Shown piece by piece: positions 26,686 through 35,338 of a stretch of 64,000 nucleotides of DNA (position 1 is its first letter; each line of letters starts with the position of its first letter). The stretch lies in NCBI RefSeq assembly GCF_014930455.1, contig NZ_JAAIYO010000013.1, positions 186,001-250,000 of the forward strand. The letters are read 5' to 3'. The position numbers and the translations under genes are program-made. The notes beneath the pieces were generated by a model. The model saw only the letters and a list, made by a program, of their open reading frames with translations. It did no database searches and was not told where the DNA came from. This DNA comes from Corallococcus soli. GTDB lineage: Bacteria; Myxococcota; Myxococcia; Myxococcales; Myxococcaceae.

Positions 26686-28173
26686 TCAACGCGCCGCCGC
26701 GATGCTCGCCGCCGTGCGCACGCCGCCCACCGCCGTGGCCAGGGTGCTCTGGCCCGGGAACACCGAGTCCCCCACCAGCCACAGGCCGCGCTGTGCCTGG
26801 AAGGGGCCCAGCGTGCGGTAGTTGTCCAGGCCCGCGCGCCGGGGCACGCCGCCCACCGCGCCGGCCTCCCGCAACGTGAAGCGCTGGAACGTGCGCGGCG
26901 AGCCCGTCATCGCGTGCACCACGTTGCCCATCCACTCGGGGGCCAGCGCCTCCAGGCCTTCGCGCATCCGGGCATGCAGGTCGGTGAAGTAGGGCCCCTG
27001 CGCTTCCGCCGACAGGCCCGCAAGCTTCTTCAGCGGCACGTGCGTGGACACCGTCACCGTGCGCTGTCCCGGCCGCGCGTGCCCCGTATCGGAGAGCCCG
27101 CTCATGGACGCGAACAGGTGGTTGCCCTCCGTGAAGGCCGCGCCGGCATCCCGCACCAGCTCCAGGTGGTGCGCGCTTCCGGAGTCACCCTCGGGCGGAC
27201 GCACCACGAGGTACAGCATCGCCGCGCCCCATCCGTCGGCCACGCGCCGGGCGAGCGCGTCCACGCGGGGCAGGCGTCCTTCGGGCACGTCCAGCAGCGA
27301 GCGCAGGTCCTGCGGCAGCACGTTGGCCACCACGTGCCGCGCGAGCAACTCACCCCGGCGCGCCGTCACCCGCCAGCCGCCGTCCACGGGCGTCAGCGCG
27401 CGCACCCGGTTGGCCAGGAGCACGTCGCCGCCCCGGGCCTGGATGGCCTTCGTGAGCGCCGTCGCCAACCTTCCAATGCCACCCCGAACGTGCCCCGTGC
27501 CGCGCCAGTAGTAGTCCATCGCCGCGAACGCGAAGGGGGCCTCCGCCTCCGCCGCGGAACACTGCACGGTGATTTGACAGAGCGCGTCCAGGTAGGTGCG
27601 CAGCGGGGTGAAGTGCTCGAGCCCGTGATGCGCCAGCACCGCGCCCAGCGGCCGGCCCAGCCAGCGCGCGAGCGGCGCATACGTCCACGCGCGCCCCGTG
27701 TGCCGCAGCAGGGACTTCACGTTCAGCGGGGGCAACAGGTCCGGATCATCGAACAGGGGCCACAGCGCGTCGGCCGCCCTCGCCTGGAGCCTGAAGAAGC
27801 GCCGCAGGGGCTCCACCGGTGCGCCCGGCATGGCGAGGAAGGCGTCGATGAGCCGCGCCCGGTCCCGGTGCACGGGCAGGCGCAGTCCCGGCGCGCGCAT
27901 CTCCACCAGCGGATCCAACCAGTCCACCGTCACGTCCAGCGAGTCCTCGCGGATCCACCGGCCGAAGAGCTGATGCGCGTCGAAGCCGGAGAACAGCGTG
28001 GCGCCGGACTCGAAGCCGTAACCGCCACGGCGGAAGGTGCTCGCACAGCCGCCCGGGTAGTTGAGGGCCTCGCACAGCGCCACGCGAGCGCCCCGGCGAC
28101 ACAGCTCCCGCGCCGTGGCGAGTCCACCGAATCCCGCGCCCACCACCACTGCGTCGTACCAGGTGTCCGACAT
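26686..28173 (-). CDS. CrtI-like FAD-dependent oxidoreductase (carotenoid/retinol type)
   Basis: 495 residues from the ATG at 28173. A Rossmann FAD motif opens the protein (DAVVVGAGFGGLATARELCR), followed by YPGGCASTFRRGGYGFESGA, typical of phytoene desaturases, carotenoid isomerases and RetSat-like saturases. The C-terminal FAD motif is GLWLVGDSVFPGQSTLATAVGG. It is likely membrane-associated. No phytoene synthase or other carotenoid gene is adjacent, so the substrate is uncertain. A long hairpin lies 16 bases before the start codon and no clear Shine-Dalgarno is present. Confidence 0.85.
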   Translation of the reverse strand: MSDTWYDAVVVGAGFGGLATARELCRRGARVALCEALNYPGGCASTFRRGGYGFESGATLFSGFDAHQLFGRWIREDSLDVTVDWLDPLVEMRAPGLRLPVHRDRARLIDAFLAMPGAPVEPLRRFFRLQARAADALWPLFDDPDLLPPLNVKSLLRHTGRAWTYAPLARWLGRPLGAVLAHHGLEHFTPLRTYLDALCQITVQCSAAEAEAPFAFAAMDYYWRGTGHVRGGIGRLATALTKAIQARGGDVLLANRVRALTPVDGGWRVTARRGELLARHVVANVLPQDLRSLLDVPEGRLPRVDALARRVADGWGAAMLYLVVRPPEGDSGSAHHLELVRDAGAAFTEGNHLFASMSGLSDTGHARPGQRTVTVSTHVPLKKLAGLSAEAQGPYFTDLHARMREGLEALAPEWMGNVVHAMTGSPRTFQRFTLREAGAVGGVPRRAGLDNYRTLGPFQAQRGLWLVGDSVFPGQSTLATAVGGVRTAASIAAAR

Positions 28174-28189
28174 CGCGCTCGTGAAAGGG

Positions 28190-28238
28190 ACCGGCACCGG
28201 AAGCGGGCCGGGGGAGGCCCGCTCCATCCGGTGCCGGT
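28190..28238 (-). other. Long imperfect hairpin upstream of the CrtI-like gene
   Basis: The 20 bases at 28190-28209 (ACCGGCACCGGAAGCGGGCC) pair with 28216-28238 around a six-base loop, leaving only a three-base bulge (28224-28226). It lies between the TonB-family gene and the CrtI-like start at 28173 on the same strand. It could terminate the first transcript, or mask or expose the translation start of the second. The minus-strand sequence after it is CCCTTTCACG, too poor in U for a classic terminator. Confidence 0.75.
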
Positions 28239-28304
28239 ATCGCGCACATGGCCAGGCGCGACAGGAAGTTCCTAACGGGCGCGCCTTCCCATCGCGAACC
28301 TTTT

Positions 28305-28320
28305 CCCCTGTCCCCAGGGG
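28305..28320. other. Short hairpin in the same gap
   Basis: CCCCTG-TCCC-CAGGGG is a perfect six-pair stem with a four-base loop, 40 bases after the stop of the TonB-family gene. It may protect or terminate that transcript. Confidence 0.4.
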
Positions 28321-28359
28321 GCAGGCGTCCGGGCGCTTTCACTGGCGGACACCCGGGGC

Positions 28360-29127
28360 CTACCGGGGCATCCGGAGGTTGATGTTGAACGTGTACGACA
28401 CGTTCACCGGGCGGCCCTGGAACGTCATCGGCTGATACCGCCGCGAATAGAGCGCGGAGAGCACGGCGTCATTCATGTGCGGCAGACCCTTGATGATCCG
28501 GCAGTCCCGCACATTGCCTTCCGCGGTGATGACGCACTTCGCGGTGACCACGCCCTCCACGCCCGCCAGCTGCGCCTCCCGCGTGTAGCCGAACTGCGCC
28601 CCGCTCAGCATCTGCGGCCGGGACATGCCGGCGCCGAAGGCGACCACGTCCGTGCCGGTGGGGGCCTGGGACGGGAGGTCCGGCACCCCGATGGCGCCGA
28701 TGGGGCTGGTGCTGTTCGGATCCCCGTCCGGGTCTCCCACCGGCTCCGTGGAGTCCGTGCCCGTGGTCGCGTCCGTGGTCGTCGCGTCCGCCACCGACGT
28801 CGGCTCCGGCGTGGTGTCCGGCTTCGGCTCCGGGAGCGTGGTGGGCATCGGCCTGGGGTTGCGCGGGATGCGGTCAGTGCGCGGCTTGGGCTTCGGGGCC
28901 GCCGGGGTGGCGGCGGCCGGCTTGGGCTGCGCGGCCTGCTTCACGCCCTTGCGGATGGCGGGCTGGCGGAAGACGATCGTCGGCTCCACTTCGACGGGCT
29001 CGGGCGGATGCCCGGAGATGAAGAGCACCAGGCCCAGGAGCCCCGCGTGCACGCCGATGGACACCCACGCGCCCGTGCCGAACCGTCCCGAGCGCAACCC
29101 CCGCCGTTCGATGACCGACTCAAACAT
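28360..29127 (-). CDS. TonB-family energy transducer protein
   Basis: 255 residues from the ATG at 29127, behind GGAGG. One membrane helix lies near the N-terminus (about 18-38, WVSIGVHAGLLGLVLFISG). A Pro/Lys/Thr-rich periplasmic spacer follows (EPEP, PKPKPRTDR, TPEPTSVADATTTDATTG). The C-terminal TonB fold is present (AQLAGVEGVVTAKCVITAEG, LSALYSRRYQPMTFQGRPV). Such proteins link proton-motive force to outer-membrane transport. ExbB/ExbD partners are not nearby. Two Cys in the C-terminal domain (VTAKCVITAEGNVRDCR) are typical of the myxobacterial AgmX/TonB-like group. Confidence 0.87.
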   Translation of the reverse strand: MFESVIERRGLRSGRFGTGAWVSIGVHAGLLGLVLFISGHPPEPVEVEPTIVFRQPAIRKGVKQAAQPKPAAATPAAPKPKPRTDRIPRNPRPMPTTLPEPKPDTTPEPTSVADATTTDATTGTDSTEPVGDPDGDPNSTSPIGAIGVPDLPSQAPTGTDVVAFGAGMSRPQMLSGAQFGYTREAQLAGVEGVVTAKCVITAEGNVRDCRIIKGLPHMNDAVLSALYSRRYQPMTFQGRPVNVSYTFNINLRMPR

Positions 29128-29243
29128 CTGCCCGCCTCCTGGTTGGGGTGGACGCTCCAGGCGTCCCGTCCCCACAAGAGGCAACCTACGGAGTCGCGCC
29201 CCCCGAAGGGCCGCCAGCGCTCCATGTGTTCGTCATGGTTGTG

Positions 29244-29966
29244 TCATGACGGCGAAGCACCCGGGACCTCCATGCGGTAGCCCACGCCGCGCAGCGTGTG
29301 GATGGTGAAGCCGGACACGCTCGTCCACCCGAGCTTCTTCTTCAGGTTGGACACGAAGTTGTCCACCGTGCGCGGATCCACGATGACGTCGCGGCCCCAC
29401 ACCGCGTCCAGGATTTCACCCCGGGGCAGCGCGCGGTCCCGGTGGCGCAGGAGGAAGGCCAGCAGGTCGAACTCCGTGCGCGTCAGGTCCACCTCGCTAC
29501 CGTCCGCCCGCAGCACCGCCCGCCGGCCCAGGTCCAGCGTGAAGGCGCCGAACGTCATCACCTGCGGCGGCGCCGTGCCCGCCCTGCGCACCAGCGCCCG
29601 CACGCGCGCGAGCAGCTCCCGCAGCCGGTACGGCTTGGTGAGGTAGTCCTGCGCGCCCGCCTCGAAGCCGCGCACCAGGTCGTCCTCCAGCGAGCGCGCG
29701 GTGAGCATCAGCACCATGCTCTTGACGCCCTCGGAGCGCAGCCGGCGACAGAAGCTGTAGCCGTCCTCGCCCGGCAGCATCACGTCCAGGATGAGCAGAT
29801 CGTACGAGCGCCCCTGGAGCAGCGGCCCCGCGTCCTTCGCGGACGCGGCGTCCGCCACCTCGTAGCCCTCGTCGCGCAGGTTGTCGCGCAGGCCCAGGCG
29901 CAGGTTGGCGTCGTCCTCGACGATGAGGATGGAGGGGCGGGTGGTGGGGGGTGGCGTCATCGTCAT
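29244..29966 (-). CDS. OmpR-type response regulator
   Basis: 240 residues: a receiver domain with the acidic pocket EDD, the phospho-acceptor Asp61 in LLILDVMLPGEDG and the YLTKPY lysine, then a winged-helix DNA-binding domain (LTRTEFDLLAFLLRH, VDPRTVDNFVSNLKKKLG, IHTLRGVGYRME). It overlaps the sensor kinase stop by four bases (ATGA) and is its cognate partner. An internal ATG two codons on is an alternative start. Confidence 0.95.
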   Translation of the reverse strand: MTMTPPPTTRPSILIVEDDANLRLGLRDNLRDEGYEVADAASAKDAGPLLQGRSYDLLILDVMLPGEDGYSFCRRLRSEGVKSMVLMLTARSLEDDLVRGFEAGAQDYLTKPYRLRELLARVRALVRRAGTAPPQVMTFGAFTLDLGRRAVLRADGSEVDLTRTEFDLLAFLLRHRDRALPRGEILDAVWGRDVIVDPRTVDNFVSNLKKKLGWTSVSGFTIHTLRGVGYRMEVPGASPS

Positions 29967-31792
29967 CGGCGCGTCTCGGGAAAGGTCAGCGCGAAGGTGG
30001 TGCCTTCCGGGCTGGAGGAGGCAATCTGGATGCTGCCCTGGTGCAGGCCCATGATTCTGCGGCACAGCGCCAGCCCCAGGCCACTGCCGTGCACCTCCGG
30101 CCCGGTCGTCGTCAGCCGGTAGAAGTCGTCGAAGACGCGCTCCCACTCCTCCTGCGGGATGCCCAGGCCGTTGTCGCTGAAGAGCACCGTGACGCCGAAG
30201 CCCGGCTGCGGGTACGCGCGCACGGTGAGCACCACCGGGCTGCGCTGGTTGTACAGACACGCGTTGCGGCCCAGGTTGGCGAACAGCATCCGCACGAGCG
30301 ACGCGTCCGCGTCCAGCTCCACGTCGTCCACCTCCGAGCGCAGCTCCACCGGCACCTGCACGGCATCCAGCAGGTCGTCGCGCAGCGTGCCCACCGCCTC
30401 CTCCAGCCGGAAGCGCGCCGGCCGCAGGGCCCACCGCCCCTTGTCGATGCGGTTGAACGACAGGATGTTCTCCACGAGGAAGTGGAGCCCCTCCGCCGCG
30501 CGCACGATGCGGGTGGGGTAGTCCCCGGACTCGGGACTGTGGCCCAGCCTGCGCTCCAGCGTCTCCCCCAGCAGGCGGATGGACGCCAGCGGCGTGCGCA
30601 GCTCGTGGGAGACGGTGGACACGAAGTCGCTCTTCAGCTCCACGAAGCGGTACTTGCGCTGCTGGGCCACCACCGCCAGCGCGGCGATGGCCGACGCGAG
30701 CGCGCCGCACACCGCCACCAGCAGCGTCTTGAGCCCGTAGCGCGCCTCGATGTCCGCCTCCGCCGCGGCCCACCCGGGCATGGCCACCTCCAGGCCCGGC
30801 GAGGACAGGGGCCGCACCACGCCCGTGGGCCGCAGCCGCACCACGCCGTCCTTCGTGATGAGGTCGCGCGCGCGCAGGTCCTTCGTCAGGTCCGCCAGCA
30901 GCGCGCCCAGGTCCACCGCCAGCCCGCGCACCAGCTCCGTGCCGGGCTCCACGTACCACTGCTCGCCCAGCAGCGACGGCTCCTGGACGGACTCCGGCAG
31001 CACCAGCGCCCCGGCGCCCGCTTCCTGGACGCGGGCCTGGAACGCGTCGCTGGGCTCCTCCAGCTCCTGGCTCAGCGCCACGATGCGCGCCTGGAGGAAG
31101 TCGAAGTCGGCCCGGGTGAGCCGGGGCCGCGCGCGCAGCAGGTCCCTTTGCAGGCCCGCGCCCCGCGTCATGCCGCCCAGCTCCTCCGGGAGGCCCTCGC
31201 CCACCAGCGCGCGGATCAGCGGCGGCGTGTCCTCCCCCCGTCGCAGGCGCTCCACCACCAGCAGCGTGAAGGGCAGCTCCTCGTCGGTCTTCAGCGGATG
31301 ATCCGCGTGGTAGCGCAGCAGGGCCTCCACCGCCGCGCCCGTGCGCGCGTCGCTGCCGGTGTCCAGGGCGGCCTCCACCGCGCGCAGCCGCGTCAGCCGC
31401 TCCTGCCAGGGGGGCGGAATGGGGCCCTGCGCCAGCGCCTGCGCCAGCTCTTCGTAGGTGGCCCTCGCGGGGGCCGCGCCGCCGTCCCGGGGCCAGTCCA
31501 CGCGCGGCAGGAACTGGTGGCCGCGAAAGCGCAGGTAGAAGCCCTCCGCGGGCAGCAGCGGATCCCCCATGGCCGCGTTCAAGGCGGGCAGGTGCTGCTT
31601 CATGCGCTGATCCAGCGTGGTGCGCAGGGCCTCCGACGCGAGCAGCTCCAGGGCCTCACGGCGGGAGCGCACCTGGGCGCGCGCGTCCTCCCGCTCCTGG
31701 GTGAAGATGCGCTGGAGGGTCACCAGGCCCCAGCCGAGGGCCAGCAGCCCACAACCCAGGGCCATCAATGTGGGCAGGAGTCGGCGCAGCAT
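29963..31792 (-). CDS. Membrane sensor histidine kinase
   Basis: 609 residues. A membrane helix at about 5-25, a large periplasmic sensor of about 325 residues with no recognised domain, and a second helix at about 354-376 precede the cytoplasmic kinase. The phospho-acceptor is His396 in VSHELRTPLASIRLL. The N, G1 and G2 boxes follow (NLGRNACLYNQR, FSDNGLGIPQEEW, GSGLGLALCRRI). It is co-transcribed with the OmpR-type regulator. It is divergent from the YXWGXW gene, a plausible target. Confidence 0.95.
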   Translation of the reverse strand: MLRRLLPTLMALGCGLLALGWGLVTLQRIFTQEREDARAQVRSRREALELLASEALRTTLDQRMKQHLPALNAAMGDPLLPAEGFYLRFRGHQFLPRVDWPRDGGAAPARATYEELAQALAQGPIPPPWQERLTRLRAVEAALDTGSDARTGAAVEALLRYHADHPLKTDEELPFTLLVVERLRRGEDTPPLIRALVGEGLPEELGGMTRGAGLQRDLLRARPRLTRADFDFLQARIVALSQELEEPSDAFQARVQEAGAGALVLPESVQEPSLLGEQWYVEPGTELVRGLAVDLGALLADLTKDLRARDLITKDGVVRLRPTGVVRPLSSPGLEVAMPGWAAAEADIEARYGLKTLLVAVCGALASAIAALAVVAQQRKYRFVELKSDFVSTVSHELRTPLASIRLLGETLERRLGHSPESGDYPTRIVRAAEGLHFLVENILSFNRIDKGRWALRPARFRLEEAVGTLRDDLLDAVQVPVELRSEVDDVELDADASLVRMLFANLGRNACLYNQRSPVVLTVRAYPQPGFGVTVLFSDNGLGIPQEEWERVFDDFYRLTTTGPEVHGSGLGLALCRRIMGLHQGSIQIASSSPEGTTFALTFPETRR

Positions 31793-31908
31793 TCGCGTCC
31801 GTCCGGACTGTAGCAGTGTCGGAGGGAATACGGGCTCCTGGCCCGAAGGATGAATAAATAGGGAGACGTCCGCGTCCCCTCCGGGGTCTGGAGATTGGAG
31901 ACGAAGTC

Positions 31909-33396
31909 ATGGGTTCTCGATGGTGGCTCTGTTTGGTGGTCGGCCTGGCCTCCCAGGGAGCGTCCGCGCAGACCGCGCCGGTCGCCGCGGATGACTGGGG
32001 AGATGATGCGTACGTCGAGCAGGCGCAGGCGGACGACTCCGGGCCCATCGCGCCGAGCGCTCCTCCCGACATGCCAGCCGAGACGCCGACCGCCCGGCCC
32101 TACGCCGGCGCGGTGTGGACGTCCGGCCACTGGTACTGGGACGGCGACCAGTGGCTCTTCAAGTCCGGCGGCTGGGTGGAGCGGATGCCCGGCTACCAGT
32201 ACGTCAACGGCTACTGGGCCCAGGACGGCGACGTGTGGCGCTGGGTGTCCGGCGGCTGGGCGCAGCAGGGCTCCGACGACGTGGAGATCCCCGTGGAGGT
32301 CGCCAGCGAGGACGTGACGGCGACCCAGGCGCCTCCGGCCCTGCGCGTCGAGGTGCGCCCCGCGGCGCCGGCCGTCAACTACACGTGGGCTCCGGGCTAC
32401 TGGTACTGGGGCGTCAACGGCTACGAATGGGTGGAGGGCTCGTGGATGGAGCCTCCGCGTCCGGGCCTCGTGTTCGTGTCACCGCGGTGGATCCGCCGCG
32501 GCCCGTCCTACGTGTTCGTCGGCGGCGGCTGGGGGTGGGGTGGCTCGGTGCGCGTCGCGGTCCCCGTGTACCGCCACGCGCACATCGCCTTCTCCTTCGG
32601 GCGTCCCAATCCGTTCCTGCGCACCTGGTACCGCTACCCCGGCGTGTCGTGGCGCTACTACGGCTACGGCCACAGCCGCTACCGCCATGATCGCTACCGC
32701 CCGGGGTACCACGGCCGGCAGAACGGCTACGGCTACGGCCGCCCGGGTTACTCCGGTGGCTACCGCTCGCATCCGGCGTCGCCGGGGCCGCGCAACGGCG
32801 GCCGGGGCAACGGCAACGGCCGTCCCGGCAACGGCGGGTATCACCAGCAGTCCGGTGGCCGCTCCGACGATGGGCGTCCTTCGAGCGGCGGCGGCTGGAA
32901 CTCCGGTCCCCGTTCGCCTCCGGGCGGCACCGGCTCCGGCGTGCGTCCTCCGTCGGGTGGGTCCAAGTCCAACGGTTGGGGTGGCGGCTCTGGTGGCGGG
33001 CGCAACTCGAGCAGCAACAGCTCCGGCGGCGTCCGCCAGACGAACGGCGGCGGCGGCGGCTGGGGCGGCGGCTCCGGTGGCGGGCGTCCTTCGGGCGGCC
33101 GTGAGTCCGGGAGCGTCCAGCCCTCCAAGGGCGGCTCCGGTGGCGGTTGGGGTGGCGGCTCTGGCGGCGGGCGTTCGTCGGGCGACCGTTCTTCCAGCGG
33201 CTGGGGCGGTGGTGGCTCCAGCGTCCGCTCGGCCAGCAGTGGCGGCTCCAGCTCCAGCGCCAGCGGTCGGGGCGCGGGGGGACGCGGCTCCGGCGGTGGC
33301 GGCTGGGGTGGCGGCAGTGGCGGTGGCAGCCGCGGTGGCGGCTCCCACGGCGGCGGCAATGGCGGCGGCGGTTGGGGCGGTGGCGGTCACCGCTGA
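31909..33396 (+). CDS. Secreted YXWGXW-repeat protein with Gly/Ser-rich tail
   Basis: 495 residues with a signal peptide (1-21, cut after GASA). Residues 67-120 and 155-205 carry aromatic modules of the YXWGXW type (GHWYWDGDQWLFKSGGW, GYWAQDGDVWRWVSGGW, GYWYWGVNGYEWVEGSW). A Tyr/Arg/His-rich segment follows (about 205-285). The last 200 residues are Gly/Ser/Arg/Asn-rich with repeated GGGWGGGSGGGR units. YXWGXW proteins are common in the outer envelope of Proteobacteria and Myxococcota, with unknown function. The tail looks disordered and may be adhesive or self-associating. The neighbouring two-component system is divergent. Confidence 0.85.
   Translation: MGSRWWLCLVVGLASQGASAQTAPVAADDWGDDAYVEQAQADDSGPIAPSAPPDMPAETPTARPYAGAVWTSGHWYWDGDQWLFKSGGWVERMPGYQYVNGYWAQDGDVWRWVSGGWAQQGSDDVEIPVEVASEDVTATQAPPALRVEVRPAAPAVNYTWAPGYWYWGVNGYEWVEGSWMEPPRPGLVFVSPRWIRRGPSYVFVGGGWGWGGSVRVAVPVYRHAHIAFSFGRPNPFLRTWYRYPGVSWRYYGYGHSRYRHDRYRPGYHGRQNGYGYGRPGYSGGYRSHPASPGPRNGGRGNGNGRPGNGGYHQQSGGRSDDGRPSSGGGWNSGPRSPPGGTGSGVRPPSGGSKSNGWGGGSGGGRNSSSNSSGGVRQTNGGGGGWGGGSGGGRPSGGRESGSVQPSKGGSGGGWGGGSGGGRSSGDRSSSGWGGGGSSVRSASSGGSSSSASGRGAGGRGSGGGGWGGGSGGGSRGGGSHGGGNGGGGWGGGGHR
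32965..33390. repeat. Gly/Ser-coding low-complexity repeats
   Basis: Units coding GGGWGGGSGGGR recur four or five times with variable Ser/Arg spacers. They are coding and in frame within the YXWGXW gene. Confidence 0.75.
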
Positions 33397-33415
33397 CGCT
33401 GTCCGGTGGGCCGGC

Positions 33416-34444
33416 TCAGACCTCGACCTGGCCCATCAACCACGCCTCCAGTTCGCCCAGCTCCCGCTCCTGCGCCGGATGGCGGGAGCGGGCCTCGGCC
33501 ACGGCCTGCCGCATCCCGTCGCGGCTGTGCGGCTTGCCGACGAGCGCTCCCTGCAGGTCCTGCACGAGGTCCGGGTAGAGCGCATCCGAGAAGACCTGCG
33601 CGCGCGTGACATGGCCGTTCTCCGCGTCGACGTGGACCTCGAAGAAGCCCCAGGACAGGTACTCCACCATCTGGTGGCTGAAGCGGGGCGCGTTGCCGAA
33701 GCGCCAGTCCCATGACGCGTAGTGGTCGAAGGTGCGCTTGAGCGACGGCTGGCTTTCGAGGAACGACGGCTCCAGCAGCTCCGGCTCCGCGGTCGCCCCG
33801 TGGAAGTCGCAGAACGCGCCGATGAGCGCCTTCACCAGCGCTTCGTGCGAGGCCTCCGGCTGGACGTCGCGCAGGTTCATCACCCGCGAGCGCACCGACG
33901 CGCTGCCCTTGGACTCCAGCTTCTTCGGGTGCGGCGTGAGGTAGTTGGCCAGCCGTGAGAGGTCCGCGCCGATGAGGAACGTGCCGTGGTGGAACGCGCG
34001 GTCCTTCGTCTCGCGGTACGCGCTGCCGCTGATCTTCCGGGGCCCGTCCTCCAGCGGAATCACCAGGTCGTTGCGCCCGGACGCCTGCGCCTTCACGCCC
34101 AGGCGCGACAGCGCGTCGAGCAGGATGGTGACGTTGGCCGTCTTGTTGTAGCCCTCCTTGGCGGACAGGAAGGTGAAGCAGGTGTTGCCCAGGTCGTGGA
34201 ACACCGCGCCGCCGCCGCTCGTGCGCCGCGCGAGGAAGACCTTGTCCTCCTCCATGCGCGTGAGGTTGCACTCGGACCAGGGGTTCTGGTTGCGCCCGAT
34301 GACGACGGTGTTGTCGTTGCGCCACAGGAAGAGCGTCTGCGCGCGGGTGTCCAGCTCGCGGAAGATCCAGTCCTCGGTCGCGAGGTTGAACCAGGGGTTG
34401 TAGGTCTCCGACAGGAGGATGCGGACGCGCGGTGCTTGAGACAT
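33416..34444 (-). CDS. lplA: Lipoate-protein ligase A
   Basis: 342 residues from the ATG at 34444. The enzyme activates free lipoate with ATP and attaches it to E2 and H proteins in the cytoplasm. The lipoyl-AMP site RRTSGGGAVFHDLGN starts at 73, the catalytic lysine is Lys137 in GPRKISGSAY, and HHGTFL follows. The C-terminal accessory domain (SWDWRFGNAP onward) is present, so it is a complete ligase and not a LipB-type transferase. A start four codons earlier is possible. It is divergent from the PLP-fold gene. Confidence 0.94.
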   Translation of the reverse strand: MSQAPRVRILLSETYNPWFNLATEDWIFRELDTRAQTLFLWRNDNTVVIGRNQNPWSECNLTRMEEDKVFLARRTSGGGAVFHDLGNTCFTFLSAKEGYNKTANVTILLDALSRLGVKAQASGRNDLVIPLEDGPRKISGSAYRETKDRAFHHGTFLIGADLSRLANYLTPHPKKLESKGSASVRSRVMNLRDVQPEASHEALVKALIGAFCDFHGATAEPELLEPSFLESQPSLKRTFDHYASWDWRFGNAPRFSHQMVEYLSWGFFEVHVDAENGHVTRAQVFSDALYPDLVQDLQGALVGKPHSRDGMRQAVAEARSRHPAQERELGELEAWLMGQVEV

Positions 34445-34585
34445 GGCGCGGAGCATAACCGTGGGACGGCCGTCCTCCAGGGGACATCCGCCAGGGCCCA
34501 CAGGGTGATGGCCTCCAGGCGGGGGGGCCCGGACACTCGCGTCCTGGCGGGGCGCGCGACGTCGGGCGCGCCGGGAGGGCGGACC

Positions 34586-35338
34586 ATGCGCACGACGTTT
34601 TCCCTGTCGCGTCCCCAGGCGGACGGGCCGGTGGTGCTGTGGGGCGGGGGATTGCCGTCCGGCAGCCTCAAGTACCTCACCTTCGCGCGCTACCTGGCCG
34701 CGCTGCCGCCGGGCTCGCGCGGGCTGGTGGAGCTGTCCGGGGCGTCGAGCGCGCTGGCGCTGGACGTGCTGGGCCGCGAGCGGGGCCTGCCCACCGTGGC
34801 GCTGACGGACGCGGCGGGGGAGGCGTACCTGCGCGCCCATGGCTTCCAGGGGCAGGTGCGCCACGCGGACTCGATGGCGCGGCTGTGGGAGCAGGCGCTG
34901 GCCTACGAGCGCGAGGGCTGGTGCTGGCCCCGACAGCTCTCCAACACCGCGCTGGTGGCGTGCGTGGAGTCCTGGGCGTCGGGCCTGAGGGCGCTCGTGC
35001 GCGAGCGCTTCCCGAAGGTCCAGCGGGTGGTGTGCGGCTTCGGCACGGGCGCGACGCTGGTGGGCCTGACGCGCGTCTTCACGCTGGGCGGCTTCACCGT
35101 CACCGGCCTGCAACCCGCGCCGGGACAGCCGCTGCCGGGCTGGCGCACGTGGGCCCACCAGAACCTGGGCCCGGAGGACCTGTTCTTCGCGCACCACCAG
35201 CGCATCCCGCTGGACACCGCGGGCCCCGCGTCCGACAGCTTCACCGCGCTCCTGGAGTGGGCCCGGCGACAGCCCCAGCCGGAGCAGGTGCTCGTCATCG
35301 CGCACAGCGCCCGTGAGGAGGCCTGCGCCCGGGCCTGA
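34586..35338 (+). CDS. Short PLP fold-type II (cysteine synthase-like) protein
   Basis: 250 residues from the ATG at 34586, with GGAGG upstream. Features of the tryptophan-synthase-beta superfamily are visible: PSGSLKYLTF with the candidate PLP lysine Lys29, VELSGASSALALDVLGRERG in the position of the substrate loop (normally TSGNTG), and GFGTGATLVGLTRVF in the position of the phosphate-binding glycine loop (GVGTGGT). Active cysteine synthases are 300 residues or more; this one lacks much of the small domain. It may be a compact or inactive relative. The stop abuts the next gene's stop with no gap. Confidence 0.68.
   Translation: MRTTFSLSRPQADGPVVLWGGGLPSGSLKYLTFARYLAALPPGSRGLVELSGASSALALDVLGRERGLPTVALTDAAGEAYLRAHGFQGQVRHADSMARLWEQALAYEREGWCWPRQLSNTALVACVESWASGLRALVRERFPKVQRVVCGFGTGATLVGLTRVFTLGGFTVTGLQPAPGQPLPGWRTWAHQNLGPEDLFFAHHQRIPLDTAGPASDSFTALLEWARRQPQPEQVLVIAHSAREEACARA

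Noticed and set aside
28301..28320. Intrinsic terminator with a T run near the TonB-family gene
   Set aside because: The T run lies on the wrong side of the hairpin for the minus-strand gene, so it is not a U tract.
33416..35305. Extended lipoate ligase of over 600 residues
   Set aside because: The first 280 codons lie antisense to the PLP-fold gene and show no similarity; family length and start motif fit the ATG at 34444.
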